Shown here one piece after another: positions 1 through 10,094 of a stretch of DNA of 64,000 nucleotides. The stretch's first letter is position 1; the number at the start of each line of letters is the position of its first letter. The notes under the pieces are model-generated. The model had not been told where the DNA came from. It made no database searches and worked only from the letters and a program-made list of their open reading frames with translations. Origin of the DNA: Sphingomonas lacunae (GTDB lineage: Bacteria; Pseudomonadota; Alphaproteobacteria; Sphingomonadales; Sphingomonadaceae). Position numbers and translations under genes: made by a program. The stretch covers positions 1,178,001 through 1,242,000 of the forward strand of contig NZ_CP053015.1 in assembly GCF_012979535.1 (NCBI RefSeq). Reading direction: 5' to 3'.

Positions 1-501
1 GGTTGCCTGCAAATGGGCGAATTCTGGCGCTCGGGATCTGACCCCAGCCTTGAACGCACCGTCATTTCCCGCCGCACCAGCGAGAATGAGCTCGACCTCC
101 TCATGCTGCTCGAAGCCGAGGCGCCCGAGGCCGAGCGCAGTGCGCCCTTGCCGCCGCCCGCAGCTGCCCTGCCGGCACCAACCGGTGAAACCAGCGCATC
201 GGAAATCCTTGGTGCCATCAGCGACTGGATGGCAGCTGACCTCAAGCCCAAGGCGTCTGGCCGCGACAAGTTCATGGTCGTCGTCGCGATGAATGCGCTT
301 GGTATGGTCCGGCGCGAACTCGATCGGCCCGTCACCGTGACCGACAAGGCGCTCGCCAACCAATTGCTTTCCGGTCAAGCCAGCCTTGCCACCCCCGGAC
401 TGTTGCCGCGCCTGCGCCGTGCCGCGCTCGACAAGCTGACCAACGATGTCCCCAAATATGCCGCGCTGGCCAAGGCGCGGACGGCGTGGGGCGACACATG
501 A
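1..501 (+). CDS. Phosphotransferase C-terminus fused to DUF6285 domain (partial, 5' end outside window)
   Basis: The reading frame is open to the window edge, so this is the 3' end of a longer gene (166 residues visible). The first ~40 residues (FWRSGSDPSLER, then ISRRTSENELDLLMLLE) resemble the C-terminus of aminoglycoside-phosphotransferase-like acyl-CoA kinases (LvaA/ACAD10-11 kinase type). A Pro/Ala linker of about 25 residues follows, then a ~100-residue helical DUF6285-like domain (SASEILGAISDWM, GRDKFMVVVAMNALGMVRREL). In relatives these are usually two adjacent genes upstream of an acyl-CoA dehydrogenase, as here; I read this as a fusion. An internal ATG at 13 could in principle start a separate DUF6285 protein, but the phosphotransferase-like residues downstream of it argue against that. 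The role as a hydroxyacyl-CoA kinase with its accessory domain is inferred. Confidence 0.7.
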   Translation, partial: GCLQMGEFWRSGSDPSLERTVISRRTSENELDLLMLLEAEAPEAERSAPLPPPAAALPAPTGETSASEILGAISDWMAADLKPKASGRDKFMVVVAMNALGMVRRELDRPVTVTDKALANQLLSGQASLATPGLLPRLRRAALDKLTNDVPKYAALAKARTAWGDT

Positions 502-570
502 CCGATTGATCTGGCGCATGGCGGGCGGGACCTCAACGGGCAATGCCTGCCAGCGACCCAAAGGAGAGAG

Positions 571-1863
571 ATGATGGATTTCAACCTGCCAAGCGACCTC
601 GTCGCCTATCTCGCCGAATTGGACGAGTTCATTGCCAATGAGATCAAGCCGCTTGAGGAGCAGGACGACAATATCCGCTTCTTTGACCATCGCCGCGAAT
701 GGGCCCGCACTGATTTCGAAAATGGCGGTCTTCCGCGTCACGAATGGGAATTGCTGCTCCGTGAAGCGTCGATCCGGGCTGACAAGGCGGGTCACTGGCG
801 TTTCTCCGCGCCCAAGAAATATGGCGGCAAGGATGGCTCGAACCTGTGGATGGCGGTGATCCGCGACCGCTTCGCCGCCAAGGGGCTGGGCCTCCACAAT
901 GACCTGCAGAATGAGCACAGCATTGTCGGCAACTTCCCGTTTGTCGCCATGTTCGAACATTTCGGCACGCCCGAACAACAGGAGGAGTTCATCCTCGGCG
1001 GCTTTGCCCGGCAAAAGCGGGTGGCCTTCGGCCTCACCGAGCCACACCACGGCTCGGACGCGACGCATATGGAAACCACGGCCGTGCGTGAGACGCGCGA
1101 TGGCGTTGATGGCTGGCTGATCAATGGCGAGAAGATGTGGACCACCGGCATGCATGTCGCCACCCACTGCGCCACTTTCTGCCGAACCAGCGGCAAGAAT
1201 GGCGATGCGCGCGGCATCACCTGCCTGCTAGTCCCCAATCCGACCGAGGGGCTGGTGATCGAGGAATATCTGTGGACGTTCAACATGCCTACCGACCACC
1301 CCCGCATCAGTTTCACCAATGTCTGGGTGCCCGACAGCGCGATGCTGGGCCCGGTTGATGGCGGTCTCGCCATCGCCCAGAGCTTTGTCCACCAGAACCG
1401 CATTCGTCAGGCGGCCTCCTCGCTCGGCGCTGCGACCTATTGCGTCGAGGAATCGGTGCGCTACGCCCGTGAACGCAAGCCATTCGGAGAGGAACTGGCC
1501 CGCAACCAGGGCATCCAGTTCCCGCTGGTCGAGCTTGCCACCCAGTGCGAGATGCTGCGCGCCTTCATCTACAAGACCGCCTGGGAAATGGACCAGATGG
1601 AGCATGTCGAGATCGAACGCGCGCTCAGCGACAAGATCAGCATGTGCAACTATTGGGGCAACCGTCTCGTCTGTGAAGCGGCTGACCGTGCGATGCAGGT
1701 GCATGGCGGTATCGGCTATTCGCGGCACAAGCCGTTCGAGCACATCTATCGCCACCATCGCCGCTATCGCATCACCGAAGGCGCCGAGGAAATCCAGATG
1801 CGCAAGGTCGGCGCCTATCTGTTCGGCTACCTCGGCCCGAGAAAGGCCCTGTTCGCCAAGTGA
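571..1863 (+). CDS. Acyl-CoA dehydrogenase family protein (LvaC/ACAD11-like)
   Basis: A 430-residue flavoprotein of usual family length. An N-terminal helical region is followed by the beta-domain motif FGLTEPHHGSDA (~155-166), GEKMWTTG, and the C-terminal helical FAD domain with MQVHGGIGYSRHKPFEH and ITEGAEEIQMR near the end. It should oxidise, or eliminate from, an acyl-CoA using FAD in the cytoplasm. An AAGGAGAG ribosome site sits directly upstream; ATG codons at 571 and 574 are both possible, the second having better spacing. It lies 69 bp after the kinase/DUF6285 gene, the gene order of 4-hydroxyacyl-CoA catabolic clusters in which the dehydrogenase removes the phosphate introduced by the kinase. 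Family assignment is firm; substrate is inferred. Confidence 0.9.
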   Translation: MMDFNLPSDLVAYLAELDEFIANEIKPLEEQDDNIRFFDHRREWARTDFENGGLPRHEWELLLREASIRADKAGHWRFSAPKKYGGKDGSNLWMAVIRDRFAAKGLGLHNDLQNEHSIVGNFPFVAMFEHFGTPEQQEEFILGGFARQKRVAFGLTEPHHGSDATHMETTAVRETRDGVDGWLINGEKMWTTGMHVATHCATFCRTSGKNGDARGITCLLVPNPTEGLVIEEYLWTFNMPTDHPRISFTNVWVPDSAMLGPVDGGLAIAQSFVHQNRIRQAASSLGAATYCVEESVRYARERKPFGEELARNQGIQFPLVELATQCEMLRAFIYKTAWEMDQMEHVEIERALSDKISMCNYWGNRLVCEAADRAMQVHGGIGYSRHKPFEHIYRHHRRYRITEGAEEIQMRKVGAYLFGYLGPRKALFAK

Positions 1864-1911
1864 AGGTGAGGGGGGTGGGCCAACCAGCCCCTTTTCGCTG
1901 TCCGCTGCCTC

Positions 1912-1928
1912 CAACCTGTGACAGGTTG
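1912..1928. repeat. Short perfect inverted repeat between acyl-CoA dehydrogenase and amidohydrolase genes
   Basis: Arms CAACCTG and CAGGTTG (7 bp) are separated by TGA. There is no T-run after it on either strand, so it is not a clear intrinsic terminator. It may be an operator or a weak RNA hairpin. Confidence 0.35.
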
Positions 1929-2005
1929 CGCTTCGCTACCGACTCATATGCAATGCCGGTAACGCTTCAGAGCGGGCCGAGTCCGCCGGGCAGTGGAGAG
2001 AGAGC

Positions 2006-3748
2006 ATGACCTACGATCTTGTCATCCGTGGCGGCACCATCGTTGATGGCAGCGGCGGCGAACCTTTTGTCGGCGATGTCGCGGTGAATGGCGACCGCAT
2101 CGTCCAGATTGGCTCGGTCAGTGGCGCCGGCAAGGAAGAGATTGACGCCTCGGGCTGCATTGTCACCCCCGGCTTTGTCGATGTGCACACCCATTATGAC
2201 GGCCAGGCGACTTGGGACGCGGAAATGGCCCCGTCGAGCTGGCATGGCGTCACCACCGTCATCATGGGCAATTGCGGTGTCGGCTTCGCTCCCGCCCGCC
2301 CCGATCGCCACGAATGGCTGATCAGCCTGATGGAGGGGGTTGAGGATATCCCCGGCACGGCGCTGGCTGAAGGTATGACTTGGGACTGGGAAACCTTCCC
2401 CGAATATCTCGACGCGCTCGAAAAGCTGCCACGCACGGTCGATGTTGGCACCCATGTCCCGCATGGCGCGGTCCGCGCCTATGTGCTCGGCGACCGTGAG
2501 CGCCCCGGCGCGATCCCGACTGATGAGGACATCGCCGAAATGTCGCGCATCGTTGAGGAAGGCGTGCGCGCGGGTGCGCTCGGATTTTCCACCTCGCGGA
2601 CCGTTCTCCACAAGTCGATCGACGGGGAACTGGTACCCGGCACAACAGCCACCGCCGAGGAGCTGGTGGCCATCGGCCGTGCGATGGGCCGCGTCGGCTA
2701 TGGCGTGTTCGAAATGGCATCCGACATGCGCCGCGAATGGAATGAATTCGGCTGGATGGGCCAGTTGAGCCGCGAAACCGGACTGCCGGTCACCTTTGCC
2801 GCGCTGCAAAGCATCGCCAAGGAATTGCCGCTCGAAGAGCAGATCAGCTCGATGCGCGCTGAAAATGACAATGGCGCCAACATCGTCGCGCAGATCGCCT
2901 TGCGCGGCAATGGCATCATCATGGCCTGGCGCGGCACCGTCCACCCCTTCCGCTTCAAGCCGGCCTGGACCGAGATTGAGGGCCTGTCGTGGGATGAGCA
3001 ATATGCCCGCCTGTGCGATCCCGCCTTCCGCCAGCGGATGATCGAGGAAGAGAATATTTTCCCCGAAAGCGACATCATCGATTTCCTGCAAACCGTCGCG
3101 CTTGGCTGGCCGGTCCATTTCGAGATGGACCCGGATTTCAACTATGAACCGACCATGGAGGAAAGCGTCGCCGCCCGTGCCGCCGCTGCCGGTGTCTCGC
3201 CCGCCGCCTATGCCTATGACCTCCTCATGAAGGATGAGGGCAAGGGCTTCATCTATTTCCCGATCCTCAACTATCGCGACGGCAACCTCAATTTCCTCGA
3301 AGAGCTTCAGGAAAGCGACGATTGCGTCAATTCGCTGTCGGATGGCGGCGCCCATTGCGGCACCATCTGCGATGCCGCTTCGCCGACCTTCATGCTCCAG
3401 CACTGGGTGCGTGACCGCAAACGCAAACGCATCACGCTGCAAAATGCCATCAAGCGGCAATGCCGCGACACCGCTGTCCTCTATGGACTGCATGATCGCG
3501 GCCTCATCGAACCTGGCCTCTTGGCAGACCTCAACATCATCGACATGAACCGCATCAAGCTGGGCAAGCCATGGCTCGCCTTTGACCTGCCGGCTGGCGG
3601 CAAGCGCCTGTTGCAAAAGGCGGATGGCTATGTCGCAACGATCAAGTCGGGCGTCGTCACCTTCCGCGAAGGCGTGATGCAGGGGCCGGTGCCGGGCAAG
3701 GTGATCCGTGGTCCCCAGCGCGTCGAGCTGGCGATCGCCGCCGAATGA
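2006..3748 (+). CDS. N-acyl-D-amino-acid deacylase family amidohydrolase
   Basis: A 580-residue amidohydrolase-superfamily enzyme with a TIM-barrel metal site. It opens with [15 protein letters not shown], the small beta-sandwich typical of dihydroorotase/D-aminoacylase members. The metal motif [14 protein letters not shown] is at ~residues 59-72, with later conserved segments GFSTSR and [12 protein letters not shown], and a C-terminal strand [15 protein letters not shown] ribosome site lies 7-10 bases upstream of ATG 2006. The family hydrolyses amide bonds of N-acyl-D-amino acids or related compounds. It follows the acyl-CoA dehydrogenase on the same strand after 142 bp, so it may belong to the same catabolic unit, but its substrate cannot be read from the sequence. 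Confidence 0.85.
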   Translation: MTYDLVIRGGTIVDGSGGEPFVGDVAVNGDRIVQIGSVSGAGKEEIDASGCIVTPGFVDVHTHYDGQATWDAEMAPSSWHGVTTVIMGNCGVGFAPARPDRHEWLISLMEGVEDIPGTALAEGMTWDWETFPEYLDALEKLPRTVDVGTHVPHGAVRAYVLGDRERPGAIPTDEDIAEMSRIVEEGVRAGALGFSTSRTVLHKSIDGELVPGTTATAEELVAIGRAMGRVGYGVFEMASDMRREWNEFGWMGQLSRETGLPVTFAALQSIAKELPLEEQISSMRAENDNGANIVAQIALRGNGIIMAWRGTVHPFRFKPAWTEIEGLSWDEQYARLCDPAFRQRMIEEENIFPESDIIDFLQTVALGWPVHFEMDPDFNYEPTMEESVAARAAAAGVSPAAYAYDLLMKDEGKGFIYFPILNYRDGNLNFLEELQESDDCVNSLSDGGAHCGTICDAASPTFMLQHWVRDRKRKRITLQNAIKRQCRDTAVLYGLHDRGLIEPGLLADLNIIDMNRIKLGKPWLAFDLPAGGKRLLQKADGYVATIKSGVVTFREGVMQGPVPGKVIRGPQRVELAIAAE

Positions 3749-3855
3749 CATGAACCGCTGCCGGTTTCGGGCCATTGCGCCAGGTTGGAGCAATTGCCTG
3801 TCCTGGCTGCTGGTCGCGCTTGCCAATGTCCCGGTTCACGGGCAATCAGTCTGGC

Positions 3856-4641
3856 ATGACAGGCTGGGCTGCAGACGGAAAAAATGGGGTTACGTCGCGC
3901 CACGCGCTGGCGCTTGGTCGGGTGGGCCGGGCGACGATGCTCTTGTGTTTGCTGCTCGTGCCTGCTGCGCCGGCGATGGCGGCTGCGCCTGGTGCTGCTC
4001 CGGACAAGGCTGTTGATGCTGCCCTCATCGAACGGGTGATCCGCGACGGCGACATACAGACCAGCTTTACCGTGCCGCCTAGGCAAAACCCGACTCCGGC
4101 CCCGCAATGGTTGACCGACCTGTTCGGCTGGATGTTCGGTGACGGCAATGCCCTGGTAAAGGGTTTGGGCTGGTTACTGGTCGTGCTTGTGGTTCTGGGC
4201 GCCCTCTATCTCACTATCCCCTGGGTGCGGGATCTGGTCGATAGTCTGTTCGCCCGATTCCGCCGCAAGGCTGAAGATGATGATGGGGATGATTTTGAAT
4301 GGCGGCCTGACGAAGGAGGCGCCCGCAATCTGCTTGCCGAGGCCGATCGGTTGGCCGAACAGGGCCGCTATGGGGAGGCCGCGCACCTTGTCCTCGGCCG
4401 CAGCCTCGAAGATATTGCCAATCGCCGTCCCGGCTTGCTCAAGCCGGCGCTGACCGCCCGTGCCATTGCCCTGATGGATGAACTGCCTTCACCGGCGCGC
4501 ACCGCCTTTGGCCGCATTGCCGTGGTGGTTGAGCGCAGCCTCTGGGCGCGCCAGCCGATCGACCGATCCGCTTGGCTGGATGCGCGCGGCGCCTATCAGG
4601 ATTTCGCTTTTGGTGCCCACTGGCGCGGGGGGACACCATGA
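3856..4641 (+). CDS. DUF4129 domain-containing membrane protein
   Basis: A 261-residue protein when started at ATG 3856; upstream in-frame codons exist but give no better signal. A hydrophobic signal peptide (MLLCLLLVPAAPAMA) ends near residue 42. One membrane helix follows (GWLLVVLVVLGALYLTIPWV, about 95-115), then a cytoplasmic DUF4129 domain (NLLAEADRLAEQGRYGEAAHL to DARGAYQDFAFG). It is first in a run of overlapping genes: its TGA overlaps the next ATG (ATGA at 4638-4641). DUF4129 proteins travel with MoxR and DUF58 genes and are thought to serve envelope or transglutaminase-like systems; the specific role is unknown. Confidence 0.75.
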   Translation: MTGWAADGKNGVTSRHALALGRVGRATMLLCLLLVPAAPAMAAAPGAAPDKAVDAALIERVIRDGDIQTSFTVPPRQNPTPAPQWLTDLFGWMFGDGNALVKGLGWLLVVLVVLGALYLTIPWVRDLVDSLFARFRRKAEDDDGDDFEWRPDEGGARNLLAEADRLAEQGRYGEAAHLVLGRSLEDIANRRPGLLKPALTARAIALMDELPSPARTAFGRIAVVVERSLWARQPIDRSAWLDARGAYQDFAFGAHWRGGTP

Positions 4642-5876
4642 GCGCCCAGACCAGTGGCGGTTTCAATGCCCGCATCATCGCCGCCGTCATCATTGCCGGT
4701 ATTGTTGGCTTTATCGGCTATTGGGCGCTGACTGCCTTTGCCCCGGAACTGGGCTCGGGGCGTGATGGCGCTGCGCATGGCTTGTCCTCATCGGCCGCTG
4801 GATACAGCGGCGTCATCGCCCTGCTGAAGGAGGTGGGCGAACCCGTCAGCATTGTTCGCAATGCCGAAGCAGGCGCGCCGAAATCGGGCAATACGCGGTT
4901 CGGAGGCTTGCTGGTGCTGACGCCTGACCCCCGCACCAGCCCGGACGCCATTGTCGAGCGTCTGGAAAGGGTTGATGGACCCGTGCTGATCATCCTGCCC
5001 AAGCATCGCGTCTTCCCGGACATTCTCCACCGCGGCTGGGCCAGTCGGGCCGGGCTGGTCGAGGCTCCGGAATCGATCCTCAAGATCAGCAACTGGGGCC
5101 TTGATCCAAAGACGGACACCCGCTCCTTTTCCGGCGTCAACCGGATGGTTTCCTTGTGGGACGAGGCGCCGTTCCGGCTGGTGATGAACGATGAAGACTT
5201 GCGCTCGGTCAGCGGAAAGGGGGTGACCCCCTTGCTCCAGATCGAGGGACAGACCGTGCTCGCGGAGCTTGCTGGCCGGAAAGACCTGTTTGTCCTGGCC
5301 GATCCGGATTTCGTCAACAATCGCGCCCTTCGGGATCCTGCGCAGGCCACATCCGCGATTGCCTTGTTGCGCGGCATTGCGGGACCGGGGGAGCCCATTG
5401 CCTTTGATGTCGTGCTCAACGGCTATGGCGCGAACAGCAACTCGCTGCTCAGGCTGGCCTTTGTGCCGCCATTCCTCGGCCTGACCCTATGCCTCATCAT
5501 CGCCGCCTTGCTCGCCCTTTGGCAGGGCTTTGTCCGCTTTGGCCCGCCCTGGCGGGAAGGGCGCAACGTTGCCTTTGGCAAGGCCGGTCTGGTTGCCAAC
5601 AGTGCCCGCCTTATCGTCCAGGCGCGACGCATCACCAACTTTGCCAGCCGCTATGGCGCGATGGTGCGCGAATCCGCCGCCCGCCGCCTGCATGCGCCAC
5701 CCGGTCTGACCGGTACCGCGCTCGACCAGTGGCTCGACCGTTTTGCCGATCGCCGCGGCCAGCGTTTCTCAACCCTGCTGGCCCGTCTCGAAACGGCTGG
5801 AAACCCTGTGGAAATTGTCCAGTGCGCTGCCGCATTGGGGCAATGGCGAAAGGATGTGCTGCGTGAAAGTGACTGA
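4638..5876 (+). CDS. DUF4350 domain-containing membrane protein
   Basis: 412 residues from the ATG at 4638, chosen because it overlaps the preceding stop as ATGA and matches the N-terminal membrane anchor ([19 protein letters not shown]). A soluble region resembling DUF4350 (GIFT/Rossmann-like; [28 protein letters not shown]) follows. A second membrane helix lies near residues 275-300 ([19 protein letters not shown]), then a cytoplasmic helical tail. Both flanking overlaps imply translational coupling to the DUF4129 and MoxR genes. The function is unknown; the family is found only with MoxR/DUF58 clusters. Confidence 0.75.
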   Translation: MSAQTSGGFNARIIAAVIIAGIVGFIGYWALTAFAPELGSGRDGAAHGLSSSAAGYSGVIALLKEVGEPVSIVRNAEAGAPKSGNTRFGGLLVLTPDPRTSPDAIVERLERVDGPVLIILPKHRVFPDILHRGWASRAGLVEAPESILKISNWGLDPKTDTRSFSGVNRMVSLWDEAPFRLVMNDEDLRSVSGKGVTPLLQIEGQTVLAELAGRKDLFVLADPDFVNNRALRDPAQATSAIALLRGIAGPGEPIAFDVVLNGYGANSNSLLRLAFVPPFLGLTLCLIIAALLALWQGFVRFGPPWREGRNVAFGKAGLVANSARLIVQARRITNFASRYGAMVRESAARRLHAPPGLTGTALDQWLDRFADRRGQRFSTLLARLETAGNPVEIVQCAAALGQWRKDVLRESD

Positions 5877-6819
5877 CGTTCAGGCTTTGGGCCAGGCCAT
5901 ATCGGGCGAAGTCGCCAAGGCGGTGGTTGGCCAGCAAGAGCTGGTCAATCGGCTGTTGGTCGCGCTGATGGCGGGAGGGCACGTCTTGCTCGAAGGGCCG
6001 CCGGGCACCGCCAAGACGCTGCTGGCCCAATGTTTCGCACGGGCAACCGGACTGCAATTCGGGCGCATCCAGTTCACGCCGGATCTGATGCCCGGGGATA
6101 TCCTCGGATCGAACCTTTTCAACTTCCAGACTTCGGCCTTCACCCTGACCCGCGGGCCGATCTTCACCGAAATCCTGCTGGCTGACGAAATCAACCGCAC
6201 CCCGCCCAAAACGCAGGCGGCGTTGCTCCAAGCGATGCAGGAACGGCGTGTGACGCTCGATGGCGAAACCCATCACCTCTCGCCCCGCTTCACCGTTATC
6301 GCCACCCAAAACCCGATCGAAAGCCAAGGTGTCTATCCGCTGCCCGAAGCCCAACTCGACCGGTTCCTGTTCAAGCTCGCCGTCGGCTATCCGGACCTGG
6401 ACGAGGAACGGCGCATCGTTGCAGGGCACGGCAGCCTGTTTGAACGGATCGATGCCGAACGGATGGGCGTTATCGCCGTGTGCAACGGCGATATGTTGGC
6501 ACAGGCGATTTCGGCGGTATCGACCGTCACCATGGCGTCTGAAATCGTCGATTATATCGTCAGCCTGGTCCGCGCGACGCGTGAATCGCCTGATCTGTCG
6601 AGCGGTGCCAGCCCGCGCGCTGCCGCCTTGCTCGCCCGCGCTTCCAATGCCGCTGCAGCACTTGCCGGGCGCGATTATGTGATTCCGGACGATGTCCAGT
6701 CGATCGCTGCCGACCTGTTGCGCCATCGCTTGCTGCTCTCCCCTTCGGCGGAAATTGACGGGCGACAGGTGGATGCCATCGTTGCAGATCTGATTGCATC
6801 GGTGGAGGCGCCCCGGTGA
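5863..6819 (+). CDS. MoxR-family AAA+ ATPase
   Basis: A 318-residue AAA+ chaperone-like ATPase. Walker A is GPPGTAKT, the Walker B region is ILLADEINR, sensor 1 is ATQNP, and the arginine region is LDRFLFK; the C-terminal helical lid ends at the stop. I prefer the GTG at 5863 ([10 protein letters not shown]) because AAAGGA sits about 8 bases upstream; an ATG at 5854 in the same frame is the alternative but would have no spacing from that site. The gene overlaps the end of the DUF4350 gene by 14 bases. MoxR proteins activate or assemble partner complexes together with von Willebrand A-type proteins, here the next gene (DUF58). Confidence 0.9.
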   Translation: MKVTDVQALGQAISGEVAKAVVGQQELVNRLLVALMAGGHVLLEGPPGTAKTLLAQCFARATGLQFGRIQFTPDLMPGDILGSNLFNFQTSAFTLTRGPIFTEILLADEINRTPPKTQAALLQAMQERRVTLDGETHHLSPRFTVIATQNPIESQGVYPLPEAQLDRFLFKLAVGYPDLDEERRIVAGHGSLFERIDAERMGVIAVCNGDMLAQAISAVSTVTMASEIVDYIVSLVRATRESPDLSSGASPRAAALLARASNAAAALAGRDYVIPDDVQSIAADLLRHRLLLSPSAEIDGRQVDAIVADLIASVEAPR

Positions 6820-8159
6820 TAGCCCCGACGGGCCGCCTTATCCTGCTGGCCGCCGCTGGTGCGCCCGTGGCGATCCTGCTCGGGTTGGCCCGTCCCGAAT
6901 GGTGGGTGGCCGCGCCTTTGTGGCTTGGCCTGTGTCTCGCGCTGTTTGCCCTCGATGCGCTGATTTCGGCATCCATCACGCGGACAGGCCTTTCGGTCCG
7001 ATCGCCCGCGGTGGTGGGCGTGGGGGAGGATGCCATGGTGCGCCTCGCCGTTACCACCGAAGCGGCGGGAGGCGCGCGGCAAGCGCGGGCCGCGCTTGAC
7101 GTCGACAGCCGCCTGTCGGCTAATGGCCGTATCGAAACACCGCTGCGCCATGCCGAAGATGATCTGCCCGGCGATGTTTCTGCCACTTTGACGCTCACTC
7201 CGCGTCGCCGTGGTCGCGCTGGCATCGCGACCGGTTGGGTCAGCTGGCTGGGCCCGCTGGGCCTTGTCCGCAAACAGCGCCGCGTCTCTGTCGATCAGGC
7301 CATAGCCGTCGTCCCGTCAATCCGCCCGGTTCGGGAAGAAGGCGCCAAACTCTTTGCCCGCGACGCCATGGTTGGCCAACGGTTGCACGCACGGCTGGGG
7401 GAGGGCAGCGAGTTTGAATCGCTCGTCCGCTTCATGCCGGGGCTGGACCGGCGCGCCATCGACTGGAAGCAATCGGCCCGCCACGCTGATCTGCTGGCCA
7501 AACAGTTCGAGACGGAACGCGACAATCGCATTGTCTTTGCCGTGGACTGTGGCCGGATGATGAGTGAACCGGTCGTCACGCCCGATGGTCACACGGAACC
7601 CCGGCTTGACCGGGCTGTCTCCGCCGCGCTCACGCTTGGCTATGTCGCGCTGCGGCTTGAAGATCGGGTCAGCCTGTTCGCCTTTGCCGGTAAGCCCCGC
7701 CTAGCCAGCCGCGAATTTTCCCGCCTGTCGGATTTCGCCGCCCTGCGCCGCGCCGCCGGCGACATCGACTATGGGGCGGAGGAAACCAACTATACCCTCG
7801 CTCTCGCCAGCCTCGGCGCCTCGCTCAAACGGCGGGCGATGATTGTCATTTTCACCGAATTTGCCGACGCCAACAGCACCGAACTCATGCTGCGTGCAGC
7901 CGAACGCCTTTCCGCCAAGCATCTGCTCCTGTTTGTCGTCATGGCTGACAGCGAATTGGAAAGCATTGCCAACCGTGTACCGGTCACTGCCGAGGACATG
8001 GCGGGGGCAACCATCGCCGCCGAACTGTTGCGAGACCGGCAACTGGTGCTTACCCGTCTGCGCCGAATGGGCGCGCTGGTGCTCGAGGCGCCGGCCAGCG
8101 GCGTATCGGCGAGCCTGCTCGCCACCTATGTCCGGGTAAAGCGACAGGGCCTGATCTGA
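6816..8159 (+). CDS. DUF58 domain-containing protein (VWA-like partner of MoxR)
   Basis: 447 residues, starting at a GTG that overlaps the MoxR stop (GTGA). Two N-terminal membrane helices ([33 protein letters not shown]) precede a periplasm-facing beta-rich stretch. The DUF58 signature is [19 protein letters not shown], followed by a VWA-like fold beginning [11 protein letters not shown], where the metal-ion motif is degenerate (DxGxM in place of DxSxS). The protein probably acts at the inner membrane with the MoxR ATPase. The tight coupling to MoxR supports a two-protein machine, though its client is unknown. Confidence 0.85.
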   Translation: MIAPTGRLILLAAAGAPVAILLGLARPEWWVAAPLWLGLCLALFALDALISASITRTGLSVRSPAVVGVGEDAMVRLAVTTEAAGGARQARAALDVDSRLSANGRIETPLRHAEDDLPGDVSATLTLTPRRRGRAGIATGWVSWLGPLGLVRKQRRVSVDQAIAVVPSIRPVREEGAKLFARDAMVGQRLHARLGEGSEFESLVRFMPGLDRRAIDWKQSARHADLLAKQFETERDNRIVFAVDCGRMMSEPVVTPDGHTEPRLDRAVSAALTLGYVALRLEDRVSLFAFAGKPRLASREFSRLSDFAALRRAAGDIDYGAEETNYTLALASLGASLKRRAMIVIFTEFADANSTELMLRAAERLSAKHLLLFVVMADSELESIANRVPVTAEDMAGATIAAELLRDRQLVLTRLRRMGALVLEAPASGVSASLLATYVRVKRQGLI

Positions 8160-8172
8160 TGAGGAGCAACTG

Positions 8173-9192
8173 ATGGCCAATCCTGCCCCCATCGCTTATT
8201 CGACCGCAGCTTTCCGCAGGGAAAGGGAAGCTGATTGGCAGGCGTTCGAACAGCTGGTGCAGCGTCTCGAAAGTGGATCGATCCGTCGCCTCAGCGATGA
8301 TGATCTTTTGGCCCTGCCCCGCCATTATCGCGCCACCCTGTCGTCGCTGTCACTGGCGCGTTCGACCAGCCTTGATGTCGCGCTGATCGATTATCTCGAA
8401 TCGCTCGCCATGCGTGGCTACTTTCTCCTCTACGGCATCCGCGAATCGCGCAGCCACCGGTTCGTCCAATTTTTCCGCACCAGCTGGCCCGCCGCCGTCC
8501 GCGCCTTGTGGAAAGAAACGCTGGTGATTGCCCTGCTGCTCGTTCTGGGGGTGGCGGTTTCCTGGTCGCTGGTTGCTCATGACCCGGAATGGTTCCACCG
8601 GCTGGTCGGCGAGGATATGGCCCAGGGCCGCGTTCCCGGCGCCAGTGTCGCGACCCTGCGCGACACTGTGTATGGCGAGCCAAAAGGTGGTGGCCTCCAT
8701 ATTTTCGCCGCCTCCCTGTTCACCCACAACAGCCAGGTATCGATCACCGCCTATGCGCTCGGTTTTGCCTTTGGCCTGCCGTCGATGTTCCTGCTGATGT
8801 ATCAAGGTCTGCCGCTTGGCTCGATGATGGCGGTATTTCATCAGGCCGGACTTGGCCTCGATTTCGCCGCCTGGTTGTCGATCCATGGCACGACAGAATT
8901 GTACGCGGCCATTCTGTCCGGCGCCGCCGGTCTCAAGATCGGCAGCGCCTTTGCCTTTCCCGGCCACCGTTCGCGGATGACTGCGGCGGCAGAGGCGGGC
9001 AAGGCGACCGGCGCGGTGATGATCGGGGTCATCATCATGCTGTTGTGCGCCGGCTTGCTTGAAGGCTTCGGGCGCCAGCTGATCCAGTCGATGACCCTGC
9101 GTTTCGCGATTGGCGGCACCCTTCTCGCCTTCTGGCTCAGCTATTTCTACATCCCCCGCAACCGTCTCGCGCAACAGGCTGGCCCGGCGTGA
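8173..9192 (+). CDS. Stage II sporulation protein M-like membrane protein
   Basis: A 339-residue SpoIIM/DUF95 family protein. A soluble N-terminal ~110 residues (FEQLVQRLESGSIRRLSDDD) is followed by five or so membrane helices: TLVIALLLVLGVAVSWSLVA, ITAYALGFAFGLPSMFLLMY, and two near the C-terminus. The conserved HGTTELYAAILSGAAGLKIG loop is present. A GAGGAG ribosome site is 7 bases before ATG 8173. SpoIIM homologues in non-sporulating Gram-negative bacteria occur in MoxR/DUF58/RDD clusters, which is exactly this setting; there is no sporulation here. Function is unknown; an envelope role is likely. Confidence 0.85.
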   Translation: MANPAPIAYSTAAFRREREADWQAFEQLVQRLESGSIRRLSDDDLLALPRHYRATLSSLSLARSTSLDVALIDYLESLAMRGYFLLYGIRESRSHRFVQFFRTSWPAAVRALWKETLVIALLLVLGVAVSWSLVAHDPEWFHRLVGEDMAQGRVPGASVATLRDTVYGEPKGGGLHIFAASLFTHNSQVSITAYALGFAFGLPSMFLLMYQGLPLGSMMAVFHQAGLGLDFAAWLSIHGTTELYAAILSGAAGLKIGSAFAFPGHRSRMTAAAEAGKATGAVMIGVIIMLLCAGLLEGFGRQLIQSMTLRFAIGGTLLAFWLSYFYIPRNRLAQQAGPA

Positions 9193-10094
9193 ACGCCCCT
9201 GCACACAGCCCGGCTGCTGCGGCGGCCCGCGCCGGCCGTCGCCGGCATGACAAGGTGCGGCACTTCGTCACACCGGAAGGTGTCGATCTCAGTCTTGAAA
9301 TCGCCAGTGCCGGCCTGCGACTGGTGGCGCTGTGCCTCGACCTTTTGCTGATGCTGGCGGTGTTGATCATGGCCAGCATCATCCTTGGCGTGCTGGGCCT
9401 GTCCAGCGGCGAAGACAGTGCCGGTTTTGTCTCGATAATCTGGTTGCTGGGGTTTTTCCTGTTGCGCAATTTCTGGTTCGTCCTGTTCGAACTCGGTCCC
9501 CGTGCCGCCACACCGGGCAAGCGCGCGGTCGGAATCCGCGTCGTGGCACGTGATGGCGGACGGCTCACCGTTCCCTCGGTGATGGCGCGCAACCTTGTCC
9601 GTGAAGGGGAGATTTTCCTGCCGCTGGCCTTCATTACCCAGTCGATGGCGGAAGACAGTATCAGCCAGGCGATCGCTGTTTTTGGGATGATGTGGACTCT
9701 CGGCCTCGGCTTTTTCCTGTTGTTCAACAAGGATCGCATGCGGCTGGGGGATCTTATCGGTGGCACCTGGGTGGTCATGGCCAAGCGCAAGAAAATGGCG
9801 GTTGATCTGGCCGAAACCCATGTCGGAACCAGCCCCGGCGCTCCTGTCTTCACGCCTGCCGAATTGTCGGTTTATGGCATATATGAACTGCAAGAGCTGG
9901 AACGGGTCCTGCGGCAACGCGATCCACAAACGATGATTGCCGTGTCCGATGCGATCCGCGCCAAGATCGGCCATGCGCATGGCGTGGATGATCAGGTCTT
10001 CCTCACTGCCTATTATCGTCAGTTGAAAGCCCGGATGGAGCGTGATCTCCTGTTCGGGAAACGCCGTGAAAACAAATATGAGGAATTGAAATGA
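9189..10094 (+). CDS. RDD family membrane protein
   Basis: 301 residues from a GTG at 9189 overlapping the previous TGA (GTGA). RDD domain: ASAGLRLVALCLDLLLMLAV with the characteristic Arg and Asp in the first helix, further helices (LLGFFLLRNFWFVLFELG; FGMMWTLGLGFFLLF), and the PGKRAVGIRVV segment. A soluble C-terminal ~90 residues (LSVYGIYELQELERVL) is typical of RDD proteins in MoxR clusters. Transport or envelope functions are suspected for the family but not settled. It is coupled downstream to the nitroreductase by ATGA at 10091. Confidence 0.85.
   Translation: MNAPAHSPAAAAARAGRRRHDKVRHFVTPEGVDLSLEIASAGLRLVALCLDLLLMLAVLIMASIILGVLGLSSGEDSAGFVSIIWLLGFFLLRNFWFVLFELGPRAATPGKRAVGIRVVARDGGRLTVPSVMARNLVREGEIFLPLAFITQSMAEDSISQAIAVFGMMWTLGLGFFLLFNKDRMRLGDLIGGTWVVMAKRKKMAVDLAETHVGTSPGAPVFTPAELSVYGIYELQELERVLRQRDPQTMIAVSDAIRAKIGHAHGVDDQVFLTAYYRQLKARMERDLLFGKRRENKYEELK

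Noticed and set aside
1967..3826. A 619-codon open frame on the minus strand opposite the amidohydrolase gene
   Set aside because: It mirrors the coding strand of a clear enzyme; its protein has no recognisable domain. Long antisense frames are expected in GC-rich genes with this codon bias.
8173..9192. Sporulation function for the SpoIIM-like gene
   Set aside because: No other sporulation gene is present and the context is the MoxR/DUF58 cluster known in non-sporulating bacteria.
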